NCBI RefSeq assembly: GCF_900091705.1 | Contig: NZ_LT594785.1 | Span: 494,518-549,045 of the forward strand | Direction: 5' to 3' | Source of the DNA: Clostridium mediterraneense | GTDB taxonomy: Bacteria > Bacillota > Clostridia > Clostridiales > Clostridiaceae | Length of the DNA: 54,528 bases | Shown: positions 10,912-18,792 of the stretch, piece after piece | Layout: each line of letters starts with the position of its first letter | How positions within the stretch are numbered: the first letter of the stretch is position 1 | Program-made: the position numbers and the translations under genes | Notes under the pieces: generated by a model | Told to the model about the DNA's origin: nothing | Database searches by the model: none | Seen by the model: the letters and a program-made list of their open reading frames with translations, nothing else

Positions 10912-11241
10912 ATGAAATTAATAATTGCTGTTGTTCAAGATGAAGATTCTTTAGACTTAATTGAAGAACTTAGTAAAAAAGGTTATACAATTACTAAGCT
11001 CGCAACAACAGGAGGCTTTTTGAAGGCTGGTAATACAACCTTACTTATTGGAGTAGATGAAGAAAAAGTAGACGATGCTATTAAGATTATAAAAGATAAT
11101 TGTGAGGCGAGAAAAGGTGTTGTACCTACTCCTGAAGCGATTCCAGAACCAAATGGAGTATATGTTCCATATCCTGTTGAAGTTGAAGTAGGAGGGGCAA
11201 CAGTTTTTGTTGTAGATGTTGATAAATTTTTCAAATTTTAA
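10912..11241 (+). CDS. darA: c-di-AMP receptor DarA (PII-like, YaaQ/PstA family)
   Basis: This 109-residue PII-like protein nearly copies the Bacillus YaaQ signature runs: MKLIIAVVQD at the N-terminus, KLATTGGFLKAGNTTLLIGV at about 28-48, and VPYPVEVEVGGATVFVVDVD near the C-terminus. DarA homotrimers bind cyclic di-AMP at subunit interfaces and act as cytosolic signal transducers; the output is not settled. AAGGAGG precedes the ATG. It opens the darA-holB-ricT unit. The c-di-AMP synthase disA lies 15 kb downstream. Confidence 0.95.
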   Translation: MKLIIAVVQDEDSLDLIEELSKKGYTITKLATTGGFLKAGNTTLLIGVDEEKVDDAIKIIKDNCEARKGVVPTPEAIPEPNGVYVPYPVEVEVGGATVFVVDVDKFFKF

Positions 11242-11259
11242 TTTTTAGGAGGAAGTGCA

Positions 11260-12219
11260 TTGAGAAAAGTAATTGGTCATAAATATATACTAGATAGATT
11301 TATTAGTAGTAAAGAAAAAAATGCACTTTCTCATGCTCATCTAATTGTTGGTGAGGATGGAATAGGCAAGAGTTTATTAGCAAAAGCATTTGCTGAGCTT
11401 ATTATTGGAGTAGAGGAAAGAGAGAGTCATATTGATATTATAAATTATAAGACAACTGATAATTCCTTTAAGGTAGGACATGTTAGAGATGTAGTTGCTG
11501 AGGTAAATAAAAAACCTTATGAAGGAGATAAAAAGGTTGTTATTCTTTATAATGGAGAAAAGTTTACTACCGAAGCGCAAAATGCTTTGCTTAAAACAAT
11601 AGAAGAACCTCCAAATGGAGTTTACATAATCATTTTAACTAGAAGTCTAGAGTTGATTTTAGATACTATAAAATCAAGATGTCAAATACATAAATTAGCT
11701 CCTTTAAATAGTATAGAGCTAGAAGAATTTATAGATAGAGATTTTAAATTTATAGATGAAGATACTAAAAAATCATTAATAGCTTTTAGTGAAGGGATTC
11801 CAGGGAGAATAGAAAAATTTGTGAATGACAAAAGCTTTTCAAAGATTAGGACTTTTGTTTTAGATGTTTTACTTTCAGTTTCTAAAGGAAATGAAAAGGA
11901 AATATTAGAATATACAAATTATTTTGATGGAAAAGGTAAAGGAGAACTTACTAAAATTTTAATTGGTAAGAATGATGAGATTTTAGAGTCTTTTGTTTCC
12001 TTTATAAGAGATATTATTGTGTATAAAGAAGTTGCGAATGATGCGTTAATTATAAATGGTGATCAGATAGATAGAATTAAAGAGTTAGCTATGCTTATGT
12101 CATATAAAAAGTTAAAAGAGTTTATAGCTATTATAGACGATACAAGATTAAATTTAATTAGTAATACTAATAGAACTTTAACTTTTAATAGTATGATGAG
12201 GAGAATGCTGGAGGTGTAA
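11260..12219 (+). CDS. holB: DNA polymerase III subunit delta' (HolB)
   Basis: This 319-residue clamp-loader subunit shows an AAA+ fold with GEDGIGKS (Walker A, about 31-38), LLKTIEEPP, and the SRC motif (DTIKSRCQIHKL). It helps load the beta clamp during replication. The start is TTG with AGGAGGA 6 bases upstream; the nearby GTG runs straight into a stop. It follows darA by 18 bases and is followed two bases after its stop by ricT, the firmicute order. The zinc-module cysteines common in other delta' proteins are not obvious. Confidence 0.92.
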   Translation: MRKVIGHKYILDRFISSKEKNALSHAHLIVGEDGIGKSLLAKAFAELIIGVEERESHIDIINYKTTDNSFKVGHVRDVVAEVNKKPYEGDKKVVILYNGEKFTTEAQNALLKTIEEPPNGVYIIILTRSLELILDTIKSRCQIHKLAPLNSIELEEFIDRDFKFIDEDTKKSLIAFSEGIPGRIEKFVNDKSFSKIRTFVLDVLLSVSKGNEKEILEYTNYFDGKGKGELTKILIGKNDEILESFVSFIRDIIVYKEVANDALIINGDQIDRIKELAMLMSYKKLKEFIAIIDDTRLNLISNTNRTLTFNSMMRRMLEV

Positions 12220-12220
12220 G

Positions 12221-13132
12221 ATGATAAAAGTTGTAGGGATTAGATTTAAGAAGGCTGGAAAGATATATTATTTCGATCCTAGTGATTTAAATATAAAAAA
12301 GGGAGATTATGTTGTTGTTGAAACAGCAAGAGGAATAGAATTTGGTGAATGTGTAATATATAACAAAGAAATTAGTGAAAGTGAAATTATATCACCATTA
12401 AAGAAGGTTATAAGAGTTGCTACAGAAGAGGATAAGGATAGTCATTTAGTTAATAAATCTAAAGAAAAAGATGCTTTTTCTATTTGTGAGGAGAAAATAC
12501 AAAAGCATAATTTAGATATGAAGCTTATAGATGTTGAATATACTTTTGATAATAATAAAGTTATATTCTATTTTACAGCAGATGGTAGAGTTGATTTTAG
12601 AGATCTTGTAAAAGAATTAGCTACTATTTTTAAGACTAGAATAGAATTAAGACAAATAGGAGTTAGGGATGAAGCAAAGGTTGTTGGAGGACTTGGACCA
12701 TGTGGTAGACCTTTATGTTGCTCAAGTTTTCTTGGTGAATTTACATCTGTTTCTATAAAGATGGCTAAAGAACAAAATTTATCTCTTAATCCAACAAAAA
12801 TTTCAGGAGTATGTGGTAGACTTATGTGCTGCCTTAATTATGAACAAGAAAACTATGAGGAAGTAAGAAAGAAACTTCCTAAGGTTGGTTCTATTGTTGA
12901 AACTGTTGATGGAAAAGGTGAAGTTTTATATAATAGTGCAGTTAAAGAACAGGTTAAAGTTAAAGTTAGAAGAGCTAAAAGAGATGAAGATTTTATTGAA
13001 TATTATAAAATTGATGAAGTTAAACTTATATCAGGTAAATACGAAGCTGATGTAGAAGAAAATGATATAAGACTTGAGTTAACAGATGAAACAGATAAAA
13101 GAATGTTAAAGGAGATTTTCAAAAAAGATTAG
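12221..13132 (+). CDS. ricT: PSP1-domain protein RicT (YaaT)
   Basis: This 303-residue PSP1-domain protein has the diagnostic cysteine cluster GPCGRPLCCSSF and GVCGRLMCCLNYE (about 160-210). In Bacillus, RicT forms a complex with RicA and RicF that carries iron-sulfur clusters, promotes RNase Y-dependent mRNA maturation and supports sporulation and competence. Here it is tightly coupled to holB (one base between stop and start), so it is co-transcribed and probably translationally coupled. RicA and RicF are not in the window. Confidence 0.93.
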   Translation: MIKVVGIRFKKAGKIYYFDPSDLNIKKGDYVVVETARGIEFGECVIYNKEISESEIISPLKKVIRVATEEDKDSHLVNKSKEKDAFSICEEKIQKHNLDMKLIDVEYTFDNNKVIFYFTADGRVDFRDLVKELATIFKTRIELRQIGVRDEAKVVGGLGPCGRPLCCSSFLGEFTSVSIKMAKEQNLSLNPTKISGVCGRLMCCLNYEQENYEEVRKKLPKVGSIVETVDGKGEVLYNSAVKEQVKVKVRRAKRDEDFIEYYKIDEVKLISGKYEADVEENDIRLELTDETDKRMLKEIFKKD

Positions 13133-13144
13133 GGGGAATTTTTG

Positions 13145-13348
13145 ATGAAAGTTGTTGTTAAGATTAGTAATATGAATTCACAAGGTGATGAACTAAAAAT
13201 ACAAGAAGCCTTGGCTAATGCAGAGGGTGTACTTGCTTGTGAAATAAAAAAATCTTTAAGTAGTGTTACTGTTATTTATGATAAGTTATATATAGATGAG
13301 TGTGAAGTAATAGATATTATAGAAAATTTAGGTTATATTACTATTTAA
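13145..13348 (+). CDS. HMA-like small protein lacking the CxxC metal motif
   Basis: This 67-residue protein has the spacing of a heavy-metal-associated (ferredoxin-like) domain: MKVVVKISNMNSQGDELKIQ, then a VLACEIKKSLSSVTVIYDK strand pair and a VIDIIENLGY helix. The usual GMTCxxC loop reads NMNSQGD, so both metal-binding cysteines are absent; one Cys remains at residue 31 and one at 51. It is probably not a classical copper chaperone. AGGGGG overlapping the ricT stop fits ATG 13145 rather than the TTG three bases earlier. It is the third or fourth gene of the darA-holB-ricT unit. Confidence 0.7.
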   Translation: MKVVVKISNMNSQGDELKIQEALANAEGVLACEIKKSLSSVTVIYDKLYIDECEVIDIIENLGYITI

Positions 13349-13442
13349 TATTAAATTTGAAATTATAATAACATAAATTTATTAATTAAATAATACACAG
13401 AATAGTTATTTCCTGTAATATCTTTTAAAGTAAAAAAATATA

Positions 13443-13451
13443 TGTTAGAAT
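13443..13451 (+). promoter_or_regulatory. Candidate extended -10 promoter for ferredoxin
   Basis: TGTTAGAAT is a TGn-type extended -10 about 40 bases before the ferredoxin ATG. The -35 region is poor. Confidence 0.4.
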
Positions 13452-13493
13452 ATAGGGGGAATTTAAACAAATAATTTGGAGGAGGAATTTAAA

Positions 13494-13664
13494 ATGGCAT
13501 ATAAGATTGACGATACATGTGTAAACTGTGGAGCTTGTGCTGCAGAATGCCCAGTAGGTGCTATATCAGAAGGAGATACTCAATACGAGATCGATCCAGA
13601 AATATGCATAGATTGTGGAAGCTGTGCTAGTGTTTGTCCAGTAGGTGCACCTAACGCTGAATAA
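13494..13664 (+). CDS. 2[4Fe-4S] clostridial-type ferredoxin
   Basis: This 56-residue protein has eight cysteines in two clusters: C9, C12, C15, C19 (CVNCGACAAECP) and C38, C41, C44, C48 (CIDCGSCASVCP). It is the classical clostridial low-potential electron carrier used by pyruvate:ferredoxin oxidoreductase, hydrogenase and related enzymes. GGAGGAGGA lies 7 bases before ATG 13494; a longer frame from 13476 would begin inside that ribosome binding site and is rejected. It has its own terminator, so it is probably a strongly expressed single gene. Confidence 0.96.
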   Translation: MAYKIDDTCVNCGACAAECPVGAISEGDTQYEIDPEICIDCGSCASVCPVGAPNAE

Positions 13665-13674
13665 TATATATTAA

Positions 13675-13710
13675 AAGAAGAGTAATTAGCTTATTACTCT
13701 TCTTTTTTAT
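13675..13710 (+). terminator. Rho-independent terminator after ferredoxin
   Basis: Perfect 12-bp arms (13675-13686 and 13693-13704) with a TAGCTT loop are followed by TTTTAT. The hairpin also borders the 3' end of the convergent MBL-fold gene. Confidence 0.92.
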
Positions 13711-14357
13711 TTATCTTTAAATATCTCAAGTATTATTATTTTGCTCATTTCATCAGTTAATTCTTCTTTAGATAGGGATAGGGTTTCTAGTCTTTCTTTA
13801 GGATACTCCTTCATTATAAGAAGAAACTCATCAATTGGTTTTAGTGTAAAGCTTAATTCAGCTGTTTTATAATGCATTGGAATTATGTATTTAGGAGAAA
13901 TCATTTCTATAATTTTTTTTAGGTCTTTGAGTGCAATAGTATATATTTCTCCTACAGGAACAAATAATACATCTATATTACCTAGTCTTTTTATCATTTC
14001 TTCATTTAGAATATGCCCAAGGTCTCCAAGATGGCAAATTGATAAATTATCTGCCTCTATTTTAAAAATAATATTATCCCCTCTTTTTTGACCTTTGTAA
14101 TTATCATGATAACTTTGAAATCCTGTTACTTTACAAAAAGTATTCTCAAATTCTATACATTCTCTAATTATCTTCACTTCTTTAGAAAAATTATCAGTAC
14201 ATGAATGATCAAAGTGAAGGTGACTTATAGTTATTAAGTCAACTTCAGAGTCAAAAGTTTTATAACCTATATCAAGATTATAGGGGTCTGTTAATATTCT
14301 TTTTCCTGTTGATGTTTTTAGTAAAAATGATGAATGACCAATAAAGTTAATAATCAT
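13707..14357 (-). CDS. MBL-fold metal-dependent hydrolase (UPF0173/YtkL-like)
   Basis: This 216-residue protein carries the metallo-beta-lactamase motif HLHFDH (about 46-51), an N-terminal IGHSSFLLKT of the L-ascorbate-6-phosphate lactonase/UlaG-like type, CHLGDLGH and a late PMHYKT histidine. These residues bind two metal ions. The exact substrate is unknown. ATCCTCC on the plus strand gives an SD about 6 bases before the ATG. It is divergent from mcsA, with 131 bases between them. Confidence 0.85.
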   Translation of the reverse strand: MIINFIGHSSFLLKTSTGKRILTDPYNLDIGYKTFDSEVDLITISHLHFDHSCTDNFSKEVKIIRECIEFENTFCKVTGFQSYHDNYKGQKRGDNIIFKIEADNLSICHLGDLGHILNEEMIKRLGNIDVLFVPVGEIYTIALKDLKKIIEMISPKYIIPMHYKTAELSFTLKPIDEFLLIMKEYPKERLETLSLSKEELTDEMSKIIILEIFKDK

Positions 14358-14382
14358 ATTAATATCCTCCTAGCACATATTA

Positions 14383-14454
14383 ATAGTTATTGACATTTAT
14401 TATATAAATTAAACATTTATTTTGTTTTAAAATATTGATTTTGGCAATAACTAT
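14383..14454. repeat. Inverted repeat in the divergent MBL-mcsA region
   Basis: ATAGTTATTG at 14383-14392 is the exact reverse complement of CAATAACTAT at 14445-14454. The arms are 52 bases apart and flank the middle of the divergent intergenic region. It could be an operator pair, but a 10-base match in AT-rich DNA may be chance. No CtsR-type heptamer repeat is visible here. Confidence 0.35.
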
Positions 14455-14488
14455 ATTAAGAGAGCAATTTAGCAAAGGGGTATATTAG

Positions 14489-15031
14489 ATGATTTGTGAA
14501 AAATGTAATAAGAATGAAGCAAGTGTACATCTTGTAAGAATAGCAAATGGAAAGAAAGAACACCTTATGCTTTGTGAAAAATGTGCTATTGAAATGGGAG
14601 ATTTGATTATAGAAAGTGAAGTTAAGGAGGGGGATGATTTCGATATAAATAAGATACTAAATGGATTAGTTGATTATATGAGTGAAAAGGAGCAAGATGA
14701 TATCCTACCTTCTGTTATTAATTGTGATAGATGTAAAACTAATTTTAGAGATGTTAAAAGTAGTGGACGAGTAGGATGCAGTGAATGTTATAAAAGTTTT
14801 GAAAAAACTATAACAGATATGATTATTAAAGCACAAGGAAGTGCTGAGCATATAGGTAGAATTGCTTTAAAAATGAGAGGTGAAATTGATGAAAATAGTT
14901 ATGAAATAAAGTGCCTTGAAGAAGATTTGAAAGATGCTATAGAGTTTGAAAATTATGAGGTTGCTGCTGTTATAAGAGATAAGATTAAAAAATTTAAGAA
15001 ATTGAAGAATAAGGATGAAGAGGATGAGTGA
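14489..15031 (+). CDS. mcsA: McsA, zinc-finger activator of the McsB/ClpC system
   Basis: This 180-residue protein has four CxxC pairs: CEKC (3-6), CEKC (about 29), CDRC (about 79) and CSEC (about 96). They are followed by a C-terminal UVR helix pair with IEFENYEVAAVIRDKI. In Bacillus, McsA activates the arginine kinase McsB and guides substrates to ClpC. AAGGGG precedes the ATG. It is the first gene of mcsA-mcsB-clpC; the expected upstream ctsR is missing. Confidence 0.9.
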   Translation: MICEKCNKNEASVHLVRIANGKKEHLMLCEKCAIEMGDLIIESEVKEGDDFDINKILNGLVDYMSEKEQDDILPSVINCDRCKTNFRDVKSSGRVGCSECYKSFEKTITDMIIKAQGSAEHIGRIALKMRGEIDENSYEIKCLEEDLKDAIEFENYEVAAVIRDKIKKFKKLKNKDEEDE

Positions 15032-16043
15032 TTCTATTAAAACACAAAATAATATAATTGTTGGTTCAGAAATTATAATTAGCAGAAATCTAGATTCTAT
15101 AGTATTTCCTTTTAAATTAGGAATAAATCAAGGGAGAGAGCTTTCAGAAAATATATCAAAAACTTTTATGAAAAATGAAAAATATAAGTTTAAAAAAGTT
15201 AATTTATGGCAAGAGTCTAAAGAGGATATAGGTTTGTATATTGAGCAAGGAGTTGTAAGTTCTAGCTTATTTAAAAATAAAAATATTTCAAGCTTTGTTA
15301 TAAGTGAAGATAAGCATTTAATAATTATGATAAATGGTGAAAATCATATAACTGTTAGATTGAGAGCAGATGAAGCAAAATTTAAAGAGCTATATGAAGA
15401 GGCAAAATATATTATGGATTTTATTGAACAAAATTTTGATATAGCCTTTCATGAAAAGTTTGGGTATTTAAATTCTTCAATAAATAATTTAGGAACTGCG
15501 TTTAGAGTAAGCTCGGTTATACATTTACCTATTTTAAATAGAAAAAGGAGCATAAACCAACTAAATGATGAGTTAAACCAGGTAGGACTTTGTTTAGAGG
15601 ATATTTATGTTAATGAGAATATAGGTATTTCAAATCTTTATAGGGTTTATAATAAAGTGACAATAGGGGTTAGGGAAGAAGAAATTTTAAATGATATTGA
15701 AGCTATAACTTATCAATTAGTGATGAAAGAAAAAAATGTTAGAAAAAAATTTCTTGAAACAGATAGAGAAGAACTTGAAGATAAAATTTTTAGAGCAGAA
15801 GCTATTTTAAGTAATGCAAGAAAGATAACATTTAGGGAAAGCCTAGATTTATTATCTATGATAAGACTAGGTGTAGAGATGGATATGATAAATAATTTAT
15901 CTATAAGTGATTTAAACAGTCTGTGTATTTTAATCCAGCAGAATAATATTTATAAAATTGTAGGTCAGAAACTTACAGAGAATGAGGAAAAGATTAAAAG
16001 AGCTTGGATTCTAAGAAAGACTTTGGGTAAAAGTGAAATATAG
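15024..16043 (+). CDS. mcsB: McsB homologue (arginine kinase fold) with degenerate active site
   Basis: This about 339-residue protein aligns over its full length to McsB. The C-terminal dimer region is well kept (LEDKIFRAEAILSNARKIT, MIRLGVEMDMI). The kinase signatures are not. The nucleotide-binding SSRxRLARN reads GSEIIISRN; the loop TSCPTNxGTG reads NSSINNLGTA, losing the active-site-region cysteine; RGxYGEGSEA reads EDIYVNENIG; and NEEDH reads NGENH. It probably cannot phosphorylate arginine and may act only as a ClpC adaptor. It overlaps mcsA by 8 bases. I prefer ATG 15024 because AAGGA (15011-15015) is 8 bases away; ATG 15015 is an alternative. Confidence 0.85.
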   Translation: MSDSIKTQNNIIVGSEIIISRNLDSIVFPFKLGINQGRELSENISKTFMKNEKYKFKKVNLWQESKEDIGLYIEQGVVSSSLFKNKNISSFVISEDKHLIIMINGENHITVRLRADEAKFKELYEEAKYIMDFIEQNFDIAFHEKFGYLNSSINNLGTAFRVSSVIHLPILNRKRSINQLNDELNQVGLCLEDIYVNENIGISNLYRVYNKVTIGVREEEILNDIEAITYQLVMKEKNVRKKFLETDREELEDKIFRAEAILSNARKITFRESLDLLSMIRLGVEMDMINNLSISDLNSLCILIQQNNIYKIVGQKLTENEEKIKRAWILRKTLGKSEI

Positions 16044-16062
16044 AAGGGAGAATTTAAATTTT

Positions 16063-18519
16063 ATGTTTTTTGATAGGTTTACAGAAGAGGCGAGGTGTGT
16101 AATAGAAGAAGCAAAAAATGTTTCTAAGGAATTAAAACATGGCTATGTAGGAACAGAGCATATTTTGCTTGGTATTCTTAATACTGAATGTAAAGCTGGG
16201 CAGCTTTTATTTAATATAGGAATAACTACTGAAGATGTATATAATCTTATTAAAAATTATATAGGAGTTGGAGATATTGACTATAATATGTTAGATAGTC
16301 CTTTAACACCTAGAACTAAAAGAATACTTGAAGAAAGCATCCTTGAAGCAAAGAAAGTTGGCTATCAGTATTCTTCAGCTGAGCATATATTATTAACTCT
16401 TATAAAAGATAAAGAAGGCGTAGCGTATACAATACTTAATAACCTAGATGCTAATTTAATAAAGCTTAAAAAAGACTTGAAAGATTATATGGGTACTGAG
16501 TATACAATAGTAGATAATAAGAATAAGATAGATGAGAGAAAGAGAAGAGAAAAAGATAAAAAAGAAATTCCTGTTCTTTTAAAGCATGGTGTTGATTTAA
16601 CAGGTATGGCTATGGATAATAAATTAGATCCTGTTATTGGAAGAGAAGATGAAACACAGAGAGTTTTAGAAATTCTTTGTAGAAGAACTAAGAATAATCC
16701 TTGTCTTATTGGTGAGCCTGGAGTTGGAAAAACTGCTATAGCAGAAGGGCTAGCACAAAGAATAATAGATGGTAGTATTCCAGAAATTTTAAAGAATAAA
16801 ACAATAATTTCTTTAGATTTAACTTCTATGGTTGCTGGAGCTAAATATAGAGGAGAGTTTGAGGATAGACTTAAAAATGTTATAAAAGAAGTAAAAAAGA
16901 ATCCAGATGTAATTTTATTTATTGATGAAATTCATACTATAGTAGGGGCTGGTGGGGCAGAAGGAGCAATAGATGCATCAAATATTTTAAAGCCTGCCTT
17001 AGCAAGAGGCGAGATTCAATGTATAGGAGCTACTACTATTGATGAATATAGAAGACATATAGAAAAAGATACAGCTTTAGAAAGAAGGTTTCAACCTGTT
17101 ATTGTTGGAGAACCAAGTAAAGAGGATAGCCTTTTAATATTAAAAGGTTTAAAAGAAAATTATGAAAACCATCATGAAGTTCATATTACTGAAGAGGCAT
17201 TAGAAGCAGCGGTTGAGTTATCAGTAAAATATATAAATGATAGGTATTTACCAGATAAAGCTATTGACCTTATAGATGAAGGCTCTTCAAGAGTAAAAAT
17301 AGAAAGTCTTAAAACACCAGCATATTTAAAAGAAGTTGAAGAAGAACTTGCTAGTTTAACTAATAAAAAAGATAGAGCAATTTTAAATCAGGAATTTGAG
17401 AAGGCAGCAAGCTTTAGGGATGAAGAAAAAAATTTAAGAATAAAATTAGGTAGTCTAACAGAAGAGTGGAAGTTAAAGAAAAATAGTGTTAAAGAAATAG
17501 TTGATGTAAATGATATTGCTAGTATAGTAGCTAGGTGGACTAAAATACCGGTTGAAAAGCTTACTCAAAAAGAAGCAGATAAGCTTTTAAATCTTGAGGA
17601 TAGCTTATCAAAGAAAGTAATAGGACAAAAAGAAGCCATAGAAGCTATATCAAAGGCTGTTAGAAGATCTAGGGTTGGATTAAAAGATGAAAAAAGACCA
17701 GCAGGTTCATTTATATTCTTAGGTCCTACTGGAGTTGGGAAAACAGAACTTAGCAAGGCTTTAGCGAGTAACCTTTTTGGGGATGAAAGTCATATGATTA
17801 GAGTAGATATGTCTGAATATATGGAAAAACAAGATGTTTCAAAGCTTATAGGATCCCCCCCAGGGTATGTTGGATATGAAGATGGTGGGCAATTAACAGA
17901 GAAAGTTAGAAGAAATCCATATTCAGTAATTCTTCTAGATGAATTAGAAAAAGCGCATCCAGATGTATTTAATATACTCCTTCAAATGTTAGAGGATGGT
18001 AGACTTACAGATTCTAAAGGAAGAGTAGTTAGTTTTGCTAATACTATTATAATTATGACTTCAAATTTAGGAGCTCATACTATTAATAAGCAATCAAGAG
18101 TTGGATTCTCTATAGAAGATGATAAAAATGATGATGAATATCAAGAGATGAAAAATAAAATAATGGGAGAACTTAAGAAAAGTTTTAAGCCAGAATTTTT
18201 AAATAGAATAGATGATATAATTGTATTCCGTTCGTTATTAGAGAAAGATCTTTTAGATATAGTAGATTTAATGCTTAAAGAAACTAAGAAGAAACTTAGA
18301 AATAGAGAAATTCATTTACATTTTAGTGATGAAAGTAAAAAGTTCCTAGTAAGCAAAGGAACTGATCTAAAGTATGGAGCAAGACCTTTAAAAAGAGTTA
18401 TAACTAAATATTTAGAAGATAAACTTAGTGAAGAAATTTTACTTAAAAATATAAAAAGTGGAGATTCTATAGATGTTATTGTTGAAGATGGTAAACTTAA
18501 CTTTAAAAAAAGAATTTAA
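16063..18519 (+). CDS. clpC: ATP-dependent Clp protease ATPase subunit ClpC
   Basis: This is an 818-residue HSP100 ATPase. It has an N domain with two FTEEARxVIEEAK / GTEHILLGIL repeats (1-140), AAA1 with GEPGVGKT, a middle coiled-coil region with UVR-like FEKAASFRDEE, and AAA2 with GPTGVGKT and a C-terminal D2 small domain. ClpC unfolds proteins into the ClpP chamber. A GTG at 16033 opens the frame, but AAGGGAG (16044-16050) and the family's N-terminus MFFDRFTEEA favour ATG 16063. It is co-transcribed with mcsAB. With no ctsR and a defective-looking McsB, its regulation must differ from Bacillus. Confidence 0.95.
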   Translation: MFFDRFTEEARCVIEEAKNVSKELKHGYVGTEHILLGILNTECKAGQLLFNIGITTEDVYNLIKNYIGVGDIDYNMLDSPLTPRTKRILEESILEAKKVGYQYSSAEHILLTLIKDKEGVAYTILNNLDANLIKLKKDLKDYMGTEYTIVDNKNKIDERKRREKDKKEIPVLLKHGVDLTGMAMDNKLDPVIGREDETQRVLEILCRRTKNNPCLIGEPGVGKTAIAEGLAQRIIDGSIPEILKNKTIISLDLTSMVAGAKYRGEFEDRLKNVIKEVKKNPDVILFIDEIHTIVGAGGAEGAIDASNILKPALARGEIQCIGATTIDEYRRHIEKDTALERRFQPVIVGEPSKEDSLLILKGLKENYENHHEVHITEEALEAAVELSVKYINDRYLPDKAIDLIDEGSSRVKIESLKTPAYLKEVEEELASLTNKKDRAILNQEFEKAASFRDEEKNLRIKLGSLTEEWKLKKNSVKEIVDVNDIASIVARWTKIPVEKLTQKEADKLLNLEDSLSKKVIGQKEAIEAISKAVRRSRVGLKDEKRPAGSFIFLGPTGVGKTELSKALASNLFGDESHMIRVDMSEYMEKQDVSKLIGSPPGYVGYEDGGQLTEKVRRNPYSVILLDELEKAHPDVFNILLQMLEDGRLTDSKGRVVSFANTIIIMTSNLGAHTINKQSRVGFSIEDDKNDDEYQEMKNKIMGELKKSFKPEFLNRIDDIIVFRSLLEKDLLDIVDLMLKETKKKLRNREIHLHFSDESKKFLVSKGTDLKYGARPLKRVITKYLEDKLSEEILLKNIKSGDSIDVIVEDGKLNFKKRI

Positions 18520-18593
18520 ACTTTGGAAATACTGACAATACTATTATAGATTAGCATAAAATCTAATAGAAAATAATAATTGGATGTATTATA

Positions 18594-18632
18594 GCCCTTG
18601 TTTTAAGAAAGTCTATAAACGAGGGTTTTTTA
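18594..18632 (+). terminator. Rho-independent terminator after clpC
   Basis: CCCTTGTTT (18595-18603) pairs with AAACGAGGG (18617-18625, one G-U) and is followed by six T. It ends the mcsA-mcsB-clpC transcript. Confidence 0.85.
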
Positions 18633-18660
18633 TTTATGTAAATATTTTATTAAAAAGTTG

Positions 18661-18688
18661 TTGCATTTTGCTAGAAAAGTGATATAAT
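18661..18688 (+). promoter_or_regulatory. Promoter of the trxB-grx-gapN operon
   Basis: TTGCAT (18661-18666), a 16-base spacer and TATAAT (18683-18688). The predicted start near 18695 places the downstream CsoR-like palindrome at about +6 to +22. Confidence 0.75.
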
Positions 18689-18699
18689 AATATCAAGAC

Positions 18700-18716
18700 A
18701 TACCCTTGGGGGGTAT
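18700..18716 (+). promoter_or_regulatory. CsoR/CstR-type operator
   Basis: ATACCC-TTGGG-GGGTAT is a G/C-rich palindrome in very AT-rich surroundings, directly after the -10. The ATACCC-N5-GGGTAT form is the architecture I recall for the Bacillus copZA CsoR box and related persulfide-sensing CstR sites. Position suggests repression of the redox operon, relieved by Cu(I) or reactive sulfur. The regulator gene is not in the window. Confidence 0.65.
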
Positions 18717-18792
18717 ATTGGATTAGGATTGGAATTAAATTAAATTATAGAGTTAGAGTTAGAGTTTAATTTATTTGCAAAGGAGGTTTAGC

